Positions 16,571-25,049 of a stretch of 64,000 nt of DNA are shown piece by piece (position 1 is the stretch's first letter; each line of letters starts with the position of its first letter). Made by a program: the position numbers and the translations under genes. The notes under the pieces are model-generated. The model was not told the DNA's origin and did not search any database. It was given only the letters and a program-made list of their open reading frames with translations. Where the stretch lies: NCBI RefSeq assembly GCF_025566985.1, contig NZ_JAOQJD010000009.1, positions 1 to 64,000 on the forward strand, given 5' to 3'. Source of the DNA: Aedoeadaptatus acetigenes (GTDB lineage Bacteria; Bacillota; Clostridia; Tissierellales; Peptoniphilaceae).

Positions 16571-17385
16571 ATGAAGCCCGCATTCAAAGACTTACTTATC
16601 GACATCATCCTGTTGTTTCTCGTCACAACCATCGCCCTGGTTCTTTCCTTTGCATTTACCGTCACGGACATGACGCCCGATCTGCTCTTGCTCTTTTTTC
16701 AAGAGAAAACCGTCGTCCTTTATAATTTTCTTCCGCTTTTTCTCATAGCCCTGTTTTTCTACTTTGCCCTGGGAAAAATCCGATCAAGCGCCGCCGCCCT
16801 CTTTCTTCTCGTCGCCCTTATGGGCGTGGTGCAGGCATCGAAGCTCCACTACCGCTACGAAAATTTTAAATTCGCCGACTTGGCCACGGCGAGAGAAGGC
16901 GCAAAAATGGTGGCCAATCAATTCAGCCCGGTGTTGCCGCCCTATTTTGTTCCCTCCGTCGTCTTGATGGTTCTTATCGTCGCTTTTCTGATTTGGCTGA
17001 AGCGCCCCCGCCTTCATCTTTCCTATCGCCTCGCGGGGGCGCCGGGGAATTAAGCGGCTATTTAAATCGTTGCCGCACCCCCTACATCCTGTGGGCCAAT
17101 CGCGCCTTAAAAGAAAAGATGCAGAAGCCCTTCCTCGGCGAAGGGCCCGATTTGTCGCCCCAATATTTAATGAATTATACCTTCCGGTACCTGGGCTGGA
17201 CGGGCCCGAAATACATGCAGATTATGGAAGAGAAGCTGCCAGAGGTCACCGTGGTCAACGATCAGGTGATTAAAAACGAAGGGCGCTACCTTTTTTCGAA
17301 AGACGAGGAATTTGACGCCGTTCAACAGTTTGTAAAATCCCTGGATTACTACAACAACAAACATTTTTATTATTTCGGACAATAA
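16571..17385 (+). pseudogene. LTA-synthase-like sulfatase gene with catalytic middle deleted
   Basis: The first frame (16571-17053) gives five or so transmembrane helices and the linker ASKLHYRYENFKFADL typical of the N-terminus of LtaS/MdoB-like phosphoglycerol transferases. The second frame, shifted and readable from about 17045 to 17385, gives TPYILWANRALKEK, LSPQYLMNYT and an EIP-like tail that are typical of the C-terminal end of the same family. The 300-residue sulfatase core (nucleophile Thr and metal ligands) is absent. The junction lies near 17040-17060. Read as one locus that lost about 1 kb internally plus its frame. GGAGG before the ATG is intact. Confidence 0.75.
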
Positions 17386-17415
17386 AAAACAGACCCTTTC
17401 GGATCTGTCAGGCGA

Positions 17416-17445
17416 ATCGAGGAAGGCTTGCCTCCCTCGATTTTT
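17416..17445 (+). terminator. Terminator after the LTA-synthase-like pseudogene
   Basis: ATCGAGGAAGGC-TT-GCCTCCCTCGAT with one mismatch, then TTTTT. A second small hairpin (CAGACC/GGATCTG) sits just before it. Confidence 0.75.
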
Positions 17446-17472
17446 AATGGATTTTCACTCTCTTTTTATATT

Positions 17473-18168
17473 TTACATAAACATTCCCATAATAGCCCGA
17501 GCAATAATCACCACGACAAAGGTCGGAAGCATATTGGCCACCGGCACCTTTTTTATATCCATAAGCCCCAGGCCGATGGCGAAGACCATGATTCCTCCGG
17601 CGGAAGTGAGATCCGCCACCAGAGCGTCTGAAATGTAGGGGGCAATGGCGTGGGCAAAGAGCACCATGGTCCCTTGGTAGATGAAAAGGGGCAGGGCGGA
17701 AAAACCGACCCCCATGCCCAAGGCCGCCGCCATCACCAGGGCGGTAAGACCGTCCAACACACTTTTAATAAGCAGCGTGTCATTGTTTCCGGAAACGCCC
17801 GCCTGAAGAGAGCCTACGATGGCCATGGCACCTACACAGAAGAGTAGACTCGCCTGAATGGCCGCCGTCATGGGCCCGCCGTTTTCCGTGCCGGCCTTTT
17901 CGAAGCGCTTGTCGATTTTTTCGCCGAAGCGGGCCAAGCCGCCGTCGATATCCAATGCAGCGCCGATGCCTGTCCCCAGGGCCATCGACAGAATCACCAC
18001 GATAAATTGATCCGCCTTCATGCCCATTTGAATCCCCATAATCGACGCACACAACGCCAGCGCAGTCATGACCTGGGTCTGTACTTTATCGGAAATTCGC
18101 TGTCCTACGTAAACGCCGATTAGAGACAAAATAAACACAGCTCCTGAATTGGCCAATACGCCGATCAT
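17473..18168 (-). CDS. DUF554 family membrane protein
   Basis: 231 residues with six or seven hydrophobic helices and the family signature segments MIGVLANSGAVFILSLIG at the N-terminus and ALGTGIGAALDID near residue 75. Family members are inner-membrane proteins of unknown function, sometimes called possible transporters. Its ATG overlaps the stop of the glycosylase gene (ATGA), so the two are translationally coupled. No functional link between them is known to me. Confidence 0.85.
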   Translation of the reverse strand: MIGVLANSGAVFILSLIGVYVGQRISDKVQTQVMTALALCASIMGIQMGMKADQFIVVILSMALGTGIGAALDIDGGLARFGEKIDKRFEKAGTENGGPMTAAIQASLLFCVGAMAIVGSLQAGVSGNNDTLLIKSVLDGLTALVMAAALGMGVGFSALPLFIYQGTMVLFAHAIAPYISDALVADLTSAGGIMVFAIGLGLMDIKKVPVANMLPTFVVVIIARAIMGMFM

Positions 18169-18947
18169 GTTTCCCTCCTTCGCTGGTCCATAAATAACAA
18201 CTGCTGAATGTAGCCGGCGTCTTCGCCGAAGCGCTCAATGGCGTAATCCGACGCGGCCTCTCTGCTTTTAAATTCGCCGAAGCGTTTCATGGCACGTGCG
18301 ATCCACACGTCCACGGGAAAGGCGTCTTTTTTTCCGTAGCCGAAGAGCAAAATGCAATCCGCCACTTTGGGCCCCACCCCGGGAAGCTGCATCAGATACT
18401 TCTTGGCTTCATTATACGCTAATTCATAGGGCCAGTGTAAGTCGAATTCTCCCGCGGCCACCATGTGGGCCACCTCGATTAAATACTTATCCCGATAGCC
18501 CGCTCCGAGGGCGCGCAGCGCATCCGAAGAAAGGTCCGCCATCACTTCCGGTGCCGGCAAGCTGTAAGCTACAAGGCCATGGGCCTCCGCCAGTTTGTTT
18601 CCGTAGTTTTTCGAAAGATCCAAGACGGTCTTTCGAATGCGAAAGAGATTGTTGTTGGAAGAGAGGATAAAGCCTACGACGGCTTCCCAGGGATCCTGCT
18701 TTAAAATCCGAAGGGATAAATAGGGCGCGAGATCCTTTAAATCCTCGGCGCTTCGCACCAGCTCGGCGGCTCGGGCGTAATCGTGGCCCTCGTCGAAAAA
18801 AATCTCGGCGGCGGCCCTGTCTCCTGAAATGCACTCCCCTGCTTTGAGAAAAAAGGCGTCTTTTCCGTTTACGGCACAGATCCTATCTTTCTCCTCTTCC
18901 CAATGGTGAAACTGCCCGCTTTTTATGGTCATCACCGGATCGAACAC
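18165..18947 (-). CDS. 8-oxoguanine DNA glycosylase (OGG1-type, HhH-GPD)
   Basis: 260 residues, GTG start with AGGAGG. The N-terminal beta domain (1-110) is followed by the HhH-GPD domain: LPGVGPKVADCILLFGYGK at about residues 190-208, then the conserved catalytic Asp in PVDVWIARAMKRFG. It removes oxidised guanine opposite C as base-excision repair; the Lys before the conserved Asp indicates beta-lyase activity. Length and domain order match clostridial Ogg rather than MutY or Nth (no Fe-S cysteines at the end). Confidence 0.88.
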   Translation of the reverse strand: MFDPVMTIKSGQFHHWEEEKDRICAVNGKDAFFLKAGECISGDRAAAEIFFDEGHDYARAAELVRSAEDLKDLAPYLSLRILKQDPWEAVVGFILSSNNNLFRIRKTVLDLSKNYGNKLAEAHGLVAYSLPAPEVMADLSSDALRALGAGYRDKYLIEVAHMVAAGEFDLHWPYELAYNEAKKYLMQLPGVGPKVADCILLFGYGKKDAFPVDVWIARAMKRFGEFKSREAASDYAIERFGEDAGYIQQLLFMDQRRRET

Positions 18948-18961
18948 GTGCTCCTCCTTCC

Positions 18962-18993
18962 AAAAAAATAAGAGCGAGGCATTTGCCCGCTCG
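18962..18993 (-). terminator. rex terminator
   Basis: Minus strand GAGCGGGCA-AA-TGCCTCGCTC followed by a T-rich tail, 15 bases past the rex stop codon. Confidence 0.75.
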
Positions 18994-19007
18994 TAAATCC
19001 TACCGGC

Positions 19008-19649
19008 CTAGCGATCCCGCTCCGTTAAGTAATAGCTCAATGTCAAGAGGCTGTCCGTGAGACGAATATTTTCCACGATGACCCCTTCCGGCGCCTCCAA
19101 ATCTTCCGGCGCGAAGTTCCAAATGCCGCGAATGCCCGCTTCAACCAGGCGATCGGCAATGGCTTGAGCCCCTTCTTTCGGCACGGTTAAAATGGCCACT
19201 TCCACTTCTTCATGGTCCTTCATAAACTGTTCCAATTCGTCGACGGAACGAACCACTTGATTGCCCACGGTGGAGCCGATAACCCGCTCGTCTCGGTCGA
19301 ACATGGCGACGATTTCAAAGCCGCTGTCCAAAAAGCCCTTGTAATTGCAAATGACCGTCCCCAAGCGACCGGCGCCGATTAATATGGTTTTGTAAATGGT
19401 CGGAATGCCCAATATGTTTTCCAATTCGGACTTTAATACGGCCACCTTGTATCCGTAGCCCTGTTGGCCGAAGCCGCCGAAATTATTTAAATCCTGACGA
19501 ATTTGTGACGCCGTAAATCCCGTTAACTCACTTAATTCTTGGGAAGAAATACGGTCTTCGCCTCGATCATCCAATTCGATTAAATATCTATAATATTTCG
19601 GAAGCCTTCTTATGACGGTTTCTGAAACTTTTCCTTTACGTATAGCCAA
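19008..19649 (-). CDS. rex: Redox-sensing transcriptional repressor Rex
   Basis: 213 residues from TTG at 19649, preferred because AAAGGTG lies 7 bases upstream; the alternative GTG at 19658 is inside that site. The N-terminal winged helix contains RLPKYYRYL and SQIRQDLNNFGGFGQQGYGY; the C-terminal Rossmann fold has IGAGRLGT for NAD(H). Rex leaves DNA when NADH is high, turning on fermentation genes such as thl-crt-hbd, bcd and ldh. One candidate site is upstream of thlA (6761). Monocistronic. Confidence 0.95.
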   Translation of the reverse strand: MAIRKGKVSETVIRRLPKYYRYLIELDDRGEDRISSQELSELTGFTASQIRQDLNNFGGFGQQGYGYKVAVLKSELENILGIPTIYKTILIGAGRLGTVICNYKGFLDSGFEIVAMFDRDERVIGSTVGNQVVRSVDELEQFMKDHEEVEVAILTVPKEGAQAIADRLVEAGIRGIWNFAPEDLEAPEGVIVENIRLTDSLLTLSYYLTERDR

Positions 19650-19817
19650 ATTTATCACCTTTCACTGTCTCTATTCGGAAGAGTGTTATGAATTTATCTA
19701 ACTCTAAGGACTAGTATACAAAAAAAACCATCAATTGAAAAGCTTTTTCCGCTATTTCGCCGACTTTTTCTCCCCGCCCTTTTCTGCTATGATATTTTTA
19801 GCAAGGAGGAGAGGCAT

Positions 19818-21722
19818 TTGGCAATCGTATCGGCACAAGGCTTAGAAAAGACGTTTTACATCGACCCCATATTAAAGGACGTGGGATTTTTAATCGAAGC
19901 GGGAGAAAAAATCGGGCTCATCGGAAACAACGGCAGCGGCAAAACCACCCTTATGGCCATGTTGGCCGGGGAGCTCACCCCGGACGGGGGAAGCATTTCC
20001 ACCACCAAGGACTTGGAGGTGGGCTATTTGGCCCAACACGTGGCCGTCACCGAAGGGGCCAGCATTTACGACGAGTGCATGGCGTCGTTTCAGGCGGTGA
20101 TCGAGCTTGAAGAAAGGCTCCGCGCCATGGAAATGGAAATGGCCCATCTCGAGGGCGAGGCCCTGGAAGAACACATCGCCCGCTACCAGGTGTTGGTGGA
20201 TCGCTACGAAAAAAGCGGCGGCTACAGCCGGGAGAGTGCCGTCACCGGCGCCCTTCGGGGCCTGGGCTTTTCCGAAGAGGAAATGGCGATGCCGGCGGAA
20301 AATCTCTCCGGGGGCCAAAAATCCCGCCTGGCCCTGGCCAAGCTCCTTCTCCACGAGCCGGATCTCCTCCTTTTGGATGAGCCCACCAACCACCTGGACA
20401 TGGATTCCATCGCCTGGCTGGAAAAGTTTTTAAAGGCCTTTAAGGGCGCCGTGGTCGTTATCAGCCACGACCGCTACTTCTTAGACGCCATTGTGGATCG
20501 CATTCTCTATTTAAGAGACGGTGTGGTGAAAAGCTATCAGGGAGATTACACCAATTTCGTGCGCCGCAGGCAGGAAGAGGAAGAGCAGATGCGCCACGCC
20601 TATGTGATGCAGCAGAAGGAAATTAAGCGCCAAGAGGAAATGATCAAGCGCTTCGCCTCCTGGAACCGGGAAAAAAGCGTGCGGGCCGCGAGAAGCAAGC
20701 AGAAACAATTGGACAAGATGGAGCGGCTGGAAGATGTGAAGGGCGAAAAAAACCTGCTCCTTTCTTTCGCGCCGGCCACGGAAAGCGGCCGCGATGTGCT
20801 CCACGCGGAGCATCTCTCGAAATCCTTTCCCACGAAGCAACTCTTCGACGACGTCACTTTCCCCATTTACAAAGGGGAGCGGGTGGGGCTCATCGGGCCC
20901 AACGGCATCGGAAAAAGTACCCTGTTTAAAATCATCATGAACGAAATCGCCCCCACATCCGGCGAGGTGCAATTGGGAAAAGGCGTTACCATCGCCTATT
21001 TCGATCAGGAAATGAAGACCCTGGACGCAAATAAAACCGTGGCGGAAGAGCTCTGGGACCGCTATCCGAAGCTGGACCGCTTTCAAATTCACGCCTACCT
21101 GGCCCGCTTCCTCTTTACCGGCGACGATTTGGACAAACGCATCGGCGATCTCTCCGGCGGGGAAAAGGGGCGGCTGTCTCTTTTAATCATTATGCTCTCA
21201 GGCGCCAATTTCCTCCTCTTGGACGAGCCCACCAACCACCTGGACATCGAGAGCAAGGAATCCTTGGAGGCGGCTTTGAAGGACTACACGGGCACCATTC
21301 TTACCATTAGCCACGACCGCTACTTCCTGGATCGAGTGGCGACAAAGATCGTCTGCCTTTCCGAGGAGGGCACCTTTATGGTGGACGGAGACTACACCTA
21401 CTTCCTGAAGAAATGGGAAGATGCCCACACCGTGGAGGAAGAGGAAGAAGAGATCACGAAGACGCAAATCGTGAAGGAAAAGAAAAAATCCCGAGAGGAA
21501 CAAAAGGAAGCCCGCCGGCGAAAAAAAGCCTTGCGGGATACGGAGGCCGAGATTCACGCCCTGGAGGCGGAGATCGAATCCATGGATGAAACCCTGGCGG
21601 ATCCCGCCACCTACGAAGACCATCGGGCGGCGTTGGAGCTTTCTCAAAAGCGGGATGCCACCCAAGAAAAATTGGACGCCCTCTACGACGAGTGGTTCGC
21701 CCTTTCGGCGGAAGAAGAGTAA
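19818..21722 (+). CDS. ABC-F family ATPase (Uup/YdiF-type)
   Basis: 634 residues, TTG start after AAGGAGGAG. Two ATPase cassettes without membrane domains: GNNGSGKTT and LSGGQKSRLALAKLL with LLDEPTNHLD in the first, GPNGIGKST and LSGGEKGRLSLL with LLDEPTNHLD in the second. Between them is the P-site tRNA-interaction motif linker (about residues 235-310, rich in charged residues). The C-terminus is a coiled coil (about 540-630). Such proteins act on ribosomes. Antibiotic-resistance members exist, but the linker and coiled coil look like a housekeeping Uup/YdiF type. Confidence 0.92.
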   Translation: MAIVSAQGLEKTFYIDPILKDVGFLIEAGEKIGLIGNNGSGKTTLMAMLAGELTPDGGSISTTKDLEVGYLAQHVAVTEGASIYDECMASFQAVIELEERLRAMEMEMAHLEGEALEEHIARYQVLVDRYEKSGGYSRESAVTGALRGLGFSEEEMAMPAENLSGGQKSRLALAKLLLHEPDLLLLDEPTNHLDMDSIAWLEKFLKAFKGAVVVISHDRYFLDAIVDRILYLRDGVVKSYQGDYTNFVRRRQEEEEQMRHAYVMQQKEIKRQEEMIKRFASWNREKSVRAARSKQKQLDKMERLEDVKGEKNLLLSFAPATESGRDVLHAEHLSKSFPTKQLFDDVTFPIYKGERVGLIGPNGIGKSTLFKIIMNEIAPTSGEVQLGKGVTIAYFDQEMKTLDANKTVAEELWDRYPKLDRFQIHAYLARFLFTGDDLDKRIGDLSGGEKGRLSLLIIMLSGANFLLLDEPTNHLDIESKESLEAALKDYTGTILTISHDRYFLDRVATKIVCLSEEGTFMVDGDYTYFLKKWEDAHTVEEEEEEITKTQIVKEKKKSREEQKEARRRKKALRDTEAEIHALEAEIESMDETLADPATYEDHRAALELSQKRDATQEKLDALYDEWFALSAEEE

Positions 21723-21749
21723 AAACGGCACCGACGTGTCGTTTTTTTA
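21722..21749 (+). terminator. ABC-F gene terminator
   Basis: ACGGCAC-CGAC-GTGTCGT followed by a T7 run, directly after the stop. Confidence 0.85.
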
Positions 21750-21978
21750 TTGGAAGAAACGCCCTGAATTCTCCTCGAAGATTTCGCCGGCGCAATGGAT
21801 GCCCGCCGATTCATAGACAAAGGGAAATAAAGGCGGTGCATCCGCCCTCAAGGCAAGAATTTAACGCGGGGAAAAGAAAAAAGGAAAAAAACGCCTTCCC
21901 TTTATTAAGCTTCCCTTTCTTCCCCTTTTTGTCTCGTTCTCATTTTCAGTCTCTCTTTATTTTCATATTTTGTTTTTT
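21750..21978. other. Gene-free AT-rich stretch preceding the DnaA-box cluster
   Basis: No open frame with a ribosome site. A small hairpin GGCGG/CCGCC lies near 21833-21848. From about 21870 the sequence becomes strongly AT- and pyrimidine-rich, ending TTTTCATATTTTG before the first DnaA box. Confidence 0.5.
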
Positions 21979-22082
21979 TAATCCACATGTTCTTCACAGT
22001 ATACACAGATCTGTCCACAGCTCATGGCCCTTATTCACCGAATTTAAAAAAGTTATCCACCTTATCCACAGGCTTATACACG
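21979..22082 (+). promoter_or_regulatory. Cluster of eight DnaA-box-like 9-mers, all in one orientation
   Basis: Against TTATNCACA: TAATCCACA (21979), TTCTTCACA (21990), GTATACACA (21999), CTGTCCACA (22011), TTATTCACC (22031), TTATCCACC (22053), TTATCCACA (22062, perfect) and TTATACACG (22074). Six have one mismatch and one has two. An AT-rich tract adjoins on the left. No dnaA or dnaN gene is in the window. It could be a DnaA-binding reservoir, a regulatory locus or part of an origin. Confidence 0.7.
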
Positions 22083-22217
22083 TTTTCCCGAATCCCCTCG
22101 CGTCGATCGCCGCAATCTCTAAGATCCGTCTATTTGTCGGGGATTGTCGCCTTTTTGCCCGCTCGTGCACTATTTTTCCCGCATCTTCGTCTATTCTCAT
22201 TCTCAGCTTAACATAGG

Positions 22218-22249
22218 CAAAACAAAACCGCAGCCTTTTCGCTGCGGTC
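22218..22249 (-). terminator. tsa operon terminator
   Basis: Minus strand ACCGCAGC-GAAAAG-GCTGCGGT followed by TTTGTTTTG, 10 bases after tsaD. Confidence 0.85.
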
Positions 22250-22257
22250 ATTTTCTT

Positions 22258-23253
22258 TTATTCCAGGCCCAGATTCGGATCGGCATAGACCGAGCCCGCC
22301 TCGCCTTTTAAGTGGCTGTAATAGCCCACAGAGGCGATCATGGCGGCGTTATCGGTGCAGAGGATGGGATCCGGGTAGTAAATGGCCACGCCTTCTTTTT
22401 CCCCGCGGCTTTCCATGGCGGCGCGGAGGCCCGAATTGGCGCTGACCCCGCCGGCGAGAACGATGGTCTTCTCCCCGAGTTCCCTCGCCAGGCGGAAAGA
22501 TTTTTCCACGAGGACGTCGATGACGGCGGCCTGAAAGGATGCGGCCATATCCGCCACGCGAATTTCCTCGCCTTTTTGCTTCGCCTGATTCAATTCGTTT
22601 AATACGGCGGTCTTAAGGCCGGAGAAACTGAAGTCGTAGCTGTCCGCTTCCAACATGACCCGAGGCAGGTCGTAGGTCTTCTCGCCTTCTTTCGCCAGCT
22701 TGTCGATGACCGGCCCGCCGGGGTAGCCGATGCCCATGGCCCGGGCAACCTTGTCGAAGGCCTCGCCGGCGGCGTCGTCCCGCGTCTTGCCGTAGAGGGT
22801 GAAGTCCACGTAGTCGGTGACGTGGATCAAATAGCTGTGGCCCCCGGAAACGATGAGCCCGACAAAGGGCGGCTCGAGATCCTTGTGGGTCAGGTAATTG
22901 GCGCAGATGTGGCCCCGAATGTGGTTCACCCCCACAAAGGGCTTGTGACTCGCCAGGGCCAGCCCCCTCGCCGCCGTAAGGCCTACGAGAAGGGCGCCGA
23001 TGAGCCCCGGGCCGCGAGTGGCGCAGATAAGATCCACATCCTCCATGGTAATCCCCGCCTCTTCCAAGGCCAGATCCAGCATGGGCAAAATGGCGGAGAC
23101 GTGTTTGCGGGATGCGATCTCCGGCACCACGCCGCCGAAGAGCCTGTGAATTTCGATTTGTGATGAAATCATATTGGACAAAATCTCCCGGCCGTCTCGT
23201 ACGACAGCCACGGAGGTTTCGTCGCAGGACGATTCCACGCCCAGTGTCAACAT
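22258..23253 (-). CDS. tsaD: tRNA N6-adenosine threonylcarbamoyltransferase subunit TsaD
   Basis: 331 residues. It transfers threonylcarbamoyl to A37 of ANN-decoding tRNAs together with TsaB and TsaE. The ASKHA phosphate loop has SSCDET at residues 8-13, metal-binding His111 and His115 (NHIRGH), and the late metal Asp in CTDNAAMIA. Last gene of tsaE-tsaB-rimI-tsaD, a common Firmicute order; it begins one base past the rimI stop. Confidence 0.96.
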   Translation of the reverse strand: MLTLGVESSCDETSVAVVRDGREILSNMISSQIEIHRLFGGVVPEIASRKHVSAILPMLDLALEEAGITMEDVDLICATRGPGLIGALLVGLTAARGLALASHKPFVGVNHIRGHICANYLTHKDLEPPFVGLIVSGGHSYLIHVTDYVDFTLYGKTRDDAAGEAFDKVARAMGIGYPGGPVIDKLAKEGEKTYDLPRVMLEADSYDFSFSGLKTAVLNELNQAKQKGEEIRVADMAASFQAAVIDVLVEKSFRLARELGEKTIVLAGGVSANSGLRAAMESRGEKEGVAIYYPDPILCTDNAAMIASVGYYSHLKGEAGSVYADPNLGLE

Positions 23254-23254
23254 A

Positions 23255-23698
23255 CTACCACCTCTTCCAATAAATCAGCCCGTCGCGCTTCACGTGGGCG
23301 TAGTAATTTTTTCGTACCCCTTCCAATTGAAAGCCCAAAGATTCGTAGAGATTAATGGCCGGGATATTGTCGTCCCGCACTTCCAGTGTGGCTGAGGTCA
23401 TGCCCTTTTCGTAAACGGCGAAAAGGTAATGATTCATCATGTAACGGCCGTAGCCGTTTGATCGAAATTCGCCGCCCACGGCCACATTGCCGATGTGGGC
23501 CTGATCCCCTAAAAGCCAGGCTCCCACGTAGCCGATGATGACGTCGTGGTAAAGGAGCACTTCGTAATAGGTGAGGGGATTGTTCAGCTCCCGCTCCCAG
23601 CTGTCCCGGGACCAGGGCGCGGTGAAACTTTCATCCTCAATGGCCATAATGTCGACCAGATCTTCAACCGTCGCTTCGCGCGTCGAGAGATTCTCCAT
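23255..23698 (-). CDS. rimI: Ribosomal-protein-alanine N-acetyltransferase
   Basis: 147 residues; the start at 23698 has AGGAGGAAAC directly upstream, while an in-frame upstream start (23803) would add 35 residues without a site. GNAT fold with the acetyl-CoA loop FRSNGYGRYMM and the NLYESLGFQ motif. RimI acetylates the ribosomal protein S18 N-terminus, and in many bacteria sits in the tsa operon. It overlaps tsaB by 35 bases. Confidence 0.92.
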   Translation of the reverse strand: MENLSTREATVEDLVDIMAIEDESFTAPWSRDSWERELNNPLTYYEVLLYHDVIIGYVGAWLLGDQAHIGNVAVGGEFRSNGYGRYMMNHYLFAVYEKGMTSATLEVRDDNIPAINLYESLGFQLEGVRKNYYAHVKRDGLIYWKRW

Positions 23699-24374
23699 GT
23701 TTCCTCCTGTATTCTCGCATGGCCTGTGTGGGCCGTAGGTAATTTGGCTCCAGGGCATAGGGATTGGACGGTCCTTCTTCTTCAAACTGCTGAGCGCCTT
23801 CAAAGGCGATGGCTGCCGCCGACACCCGGGACAGGTGATCGGGATAGAGAATGAAATCTTCCCGCGCAGAAAACGCGTCCCGGTACTTCTTCAGGCCGTC
23901 GCCGATTAAAATGGCTCCCTCGGGGGCCTCTTTTATAATGGATTCCACCGGGTAGGCGTCGTCTTTTTTCAGGCGCACAAGCCCCTCGCCCTTTTTTTCA
24001 AAGAATGCGGCGTACACCCGCTCCCTCCGCGCGTCGAATAGGGGAATCACCACGCCGTCGGTGGCCACTTCCCGGGCCAGGGCCTTTAAGGTGGAGACGC
24101 CGACGACGGGAATATCCAGTGTGCGGCCGAGGACTTTGGCGAGGACCACGGAGATCCTGAGTCCCGTAAAGGAGCCGGGGCCCACTCCGGTGGCGATGAG
24201 ATCCACATCTTCCATGGCCCAGCCCGCCGCACAAAGCATGTTTTGAATCATATTGATTAGCCCTTCCGAGTGGCTCGCGCGGCTGTTTACCGAGGCTTCC
24301 GCCACGACTTTTCCGTCTTCCGTGAGGGCGCAGGTGGTCTCCATGGTGGCCGTATCAAAGGCGAGAATTTTCAT
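23664..24374 (-). CDS. tsaB: tRNA threonylcarbamoyladenosine biosynthesis protein TsaB
   Basis: 236 residues. ASKHA-type N-terminus MKILAFDTATMETTCAL and the conserved GVGPGSFTGLRI segment near residue 65. It is the inactive TsaD-like partner that forms the TsaD-TsaB scaffold. It overlaps tsaE by 20 bases and rimI by 35, indicating coupled translation. Confidence 0.95.
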   Translation of the reverse strand: MKILAFDTATMETTCALTEDGKVVAEASVNSRASHSEGLINMIQNMLCAAGWAMEDVDLIATGVGPGSFTGLRISVVLAKVLGRTLDIPVVGVSTLKALAREVATDGVVIPLFDARRERVYAAFFEKKGEGLVRLKKDDAYPVESIIKEAPEGAILIGDGLKKYRDAFSAREDFILYPDHLSRVSAAAIAFEGAQQFEEEGPSNPYALEPNYLRPTQAMREYRRKHGESLDARSDG

Positions 24375-24819
24375 AAGCCGCCACCTCCTCTTCCAGTTCC
24401 TTTCCCCGAGGACCGAAGCCTGTGGCCTTCACGTCCCTCGTATCTTCGTCGACGCGCGTAAATTGCAGGCGCAACACATCCTCCGGGAGGCTGTCCGCGA
24501 TAATGTCCGCCCATTCCACGGCACAGACGGCGCCGGAGTCCAGCATGTCTTCCCCGCCCATGTCGAAAAATTCATCTTCGTCTTTCAGACGGTACACGTC
24601 GAAATGGTAAAGGGGCAGTTCCCCCTCGTATATATTTAAAATGGCGAAGGTGGCGCTGGTCACCTCCGAGGAAAGGCCCATGCCCTTGGCCAAGGCCTTG
24701 ACGAAGGTGGTCTTTCCCGTGCCCAGGTCCCCGACGAGAGCCAGAACGTCGTAGGCTTTTAATTTTTTTCCTAAATACAAACCGAAAGCTTCGGTTTGTG
24801 CGGTGGTTTTCAGTATCAT
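24355..24819 (-). CDS. tsaE: tRNA threonylcarbamoyladenosine biosynthesis ATPase TsaE
   Basis: 154 residues. Walker A GDLGTGKTT at residues 30-38, Thr-rich switch SEVTSATFAILNIYEG, and the HFDVYRL motif that is diagnostic of TsaE. It provides ATPase-driven turnover of the TsaBD complex. First gene of the operon, with AGGAGG 5 bases upstream. Confidence 0.95.
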   Translation of the reverse strand: MILKTTAQTEAFGLYLGKKLKAYDVLALVGDLGTGKTTFVKALAKGMGLSSEVTSATFAILNIYEGELPLYHFDVYRLKDEDEFFDMGGEDMLDSGAVCAVEWADIIADSLPEDVLRLQFTRVDEDTRDVKATGFGPRGKELEEEVAAYENSRL

Positions 24820-24943
24820 AGCTTCCTCCTGCTTCTTATTATAGTCAATCTATGGAAAAGAGAAAAGCGGCCACGACATCGGACTTTGCGAAATCAAAAT
24901 AATATTCTTCTTGTTTTTCAATTTGTTCGTGTTTCATTGCACG

Positions 24944-24980
24944 AAAAATCGAGTAAGCAAAATGCTTACTCGATTTTATA
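24944..24980. terminator. IS right-end hairpin reused as terminator of the SLH-LRR gene
   Basis: AAATCGAGTAAGC pairs perfectly with GCTTACTCGATTT (13 bp, 5-base loop), with A and T tails on both sides. It matches the right-end hairpin of the intact IS (3566-3598) and is followed by AGGTCC, a decayed piece of the terminal repeat. It lies 70 bases past the stop of the 1533-residue surface protein. Confidence 0.75.
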
Positions 24981-25049
24981 GGTCCACGCTAAATGCTGAT
25001 TTCGCTTTCGTGAAATTCAATGGAAATTTTTGCGCCAAGTCATAAAAGA

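Noticed and set aside
19818..21722. Antibiotic-resistance ABC-F protein
   Set aside because: The long C-terminal coiled coil and the linker fit housekeeping Uup/YdiF types; no resistance-type linker recognised.
21979..22082. Calling the DnaA-box cluster the chromosomal origin
   Set aside because: No dnaA, dnaN or rpmH nearby, no clear unwinding-element trinucleotides, and gene orientation does not switch here. Reported as a DnaA-binding locus only.
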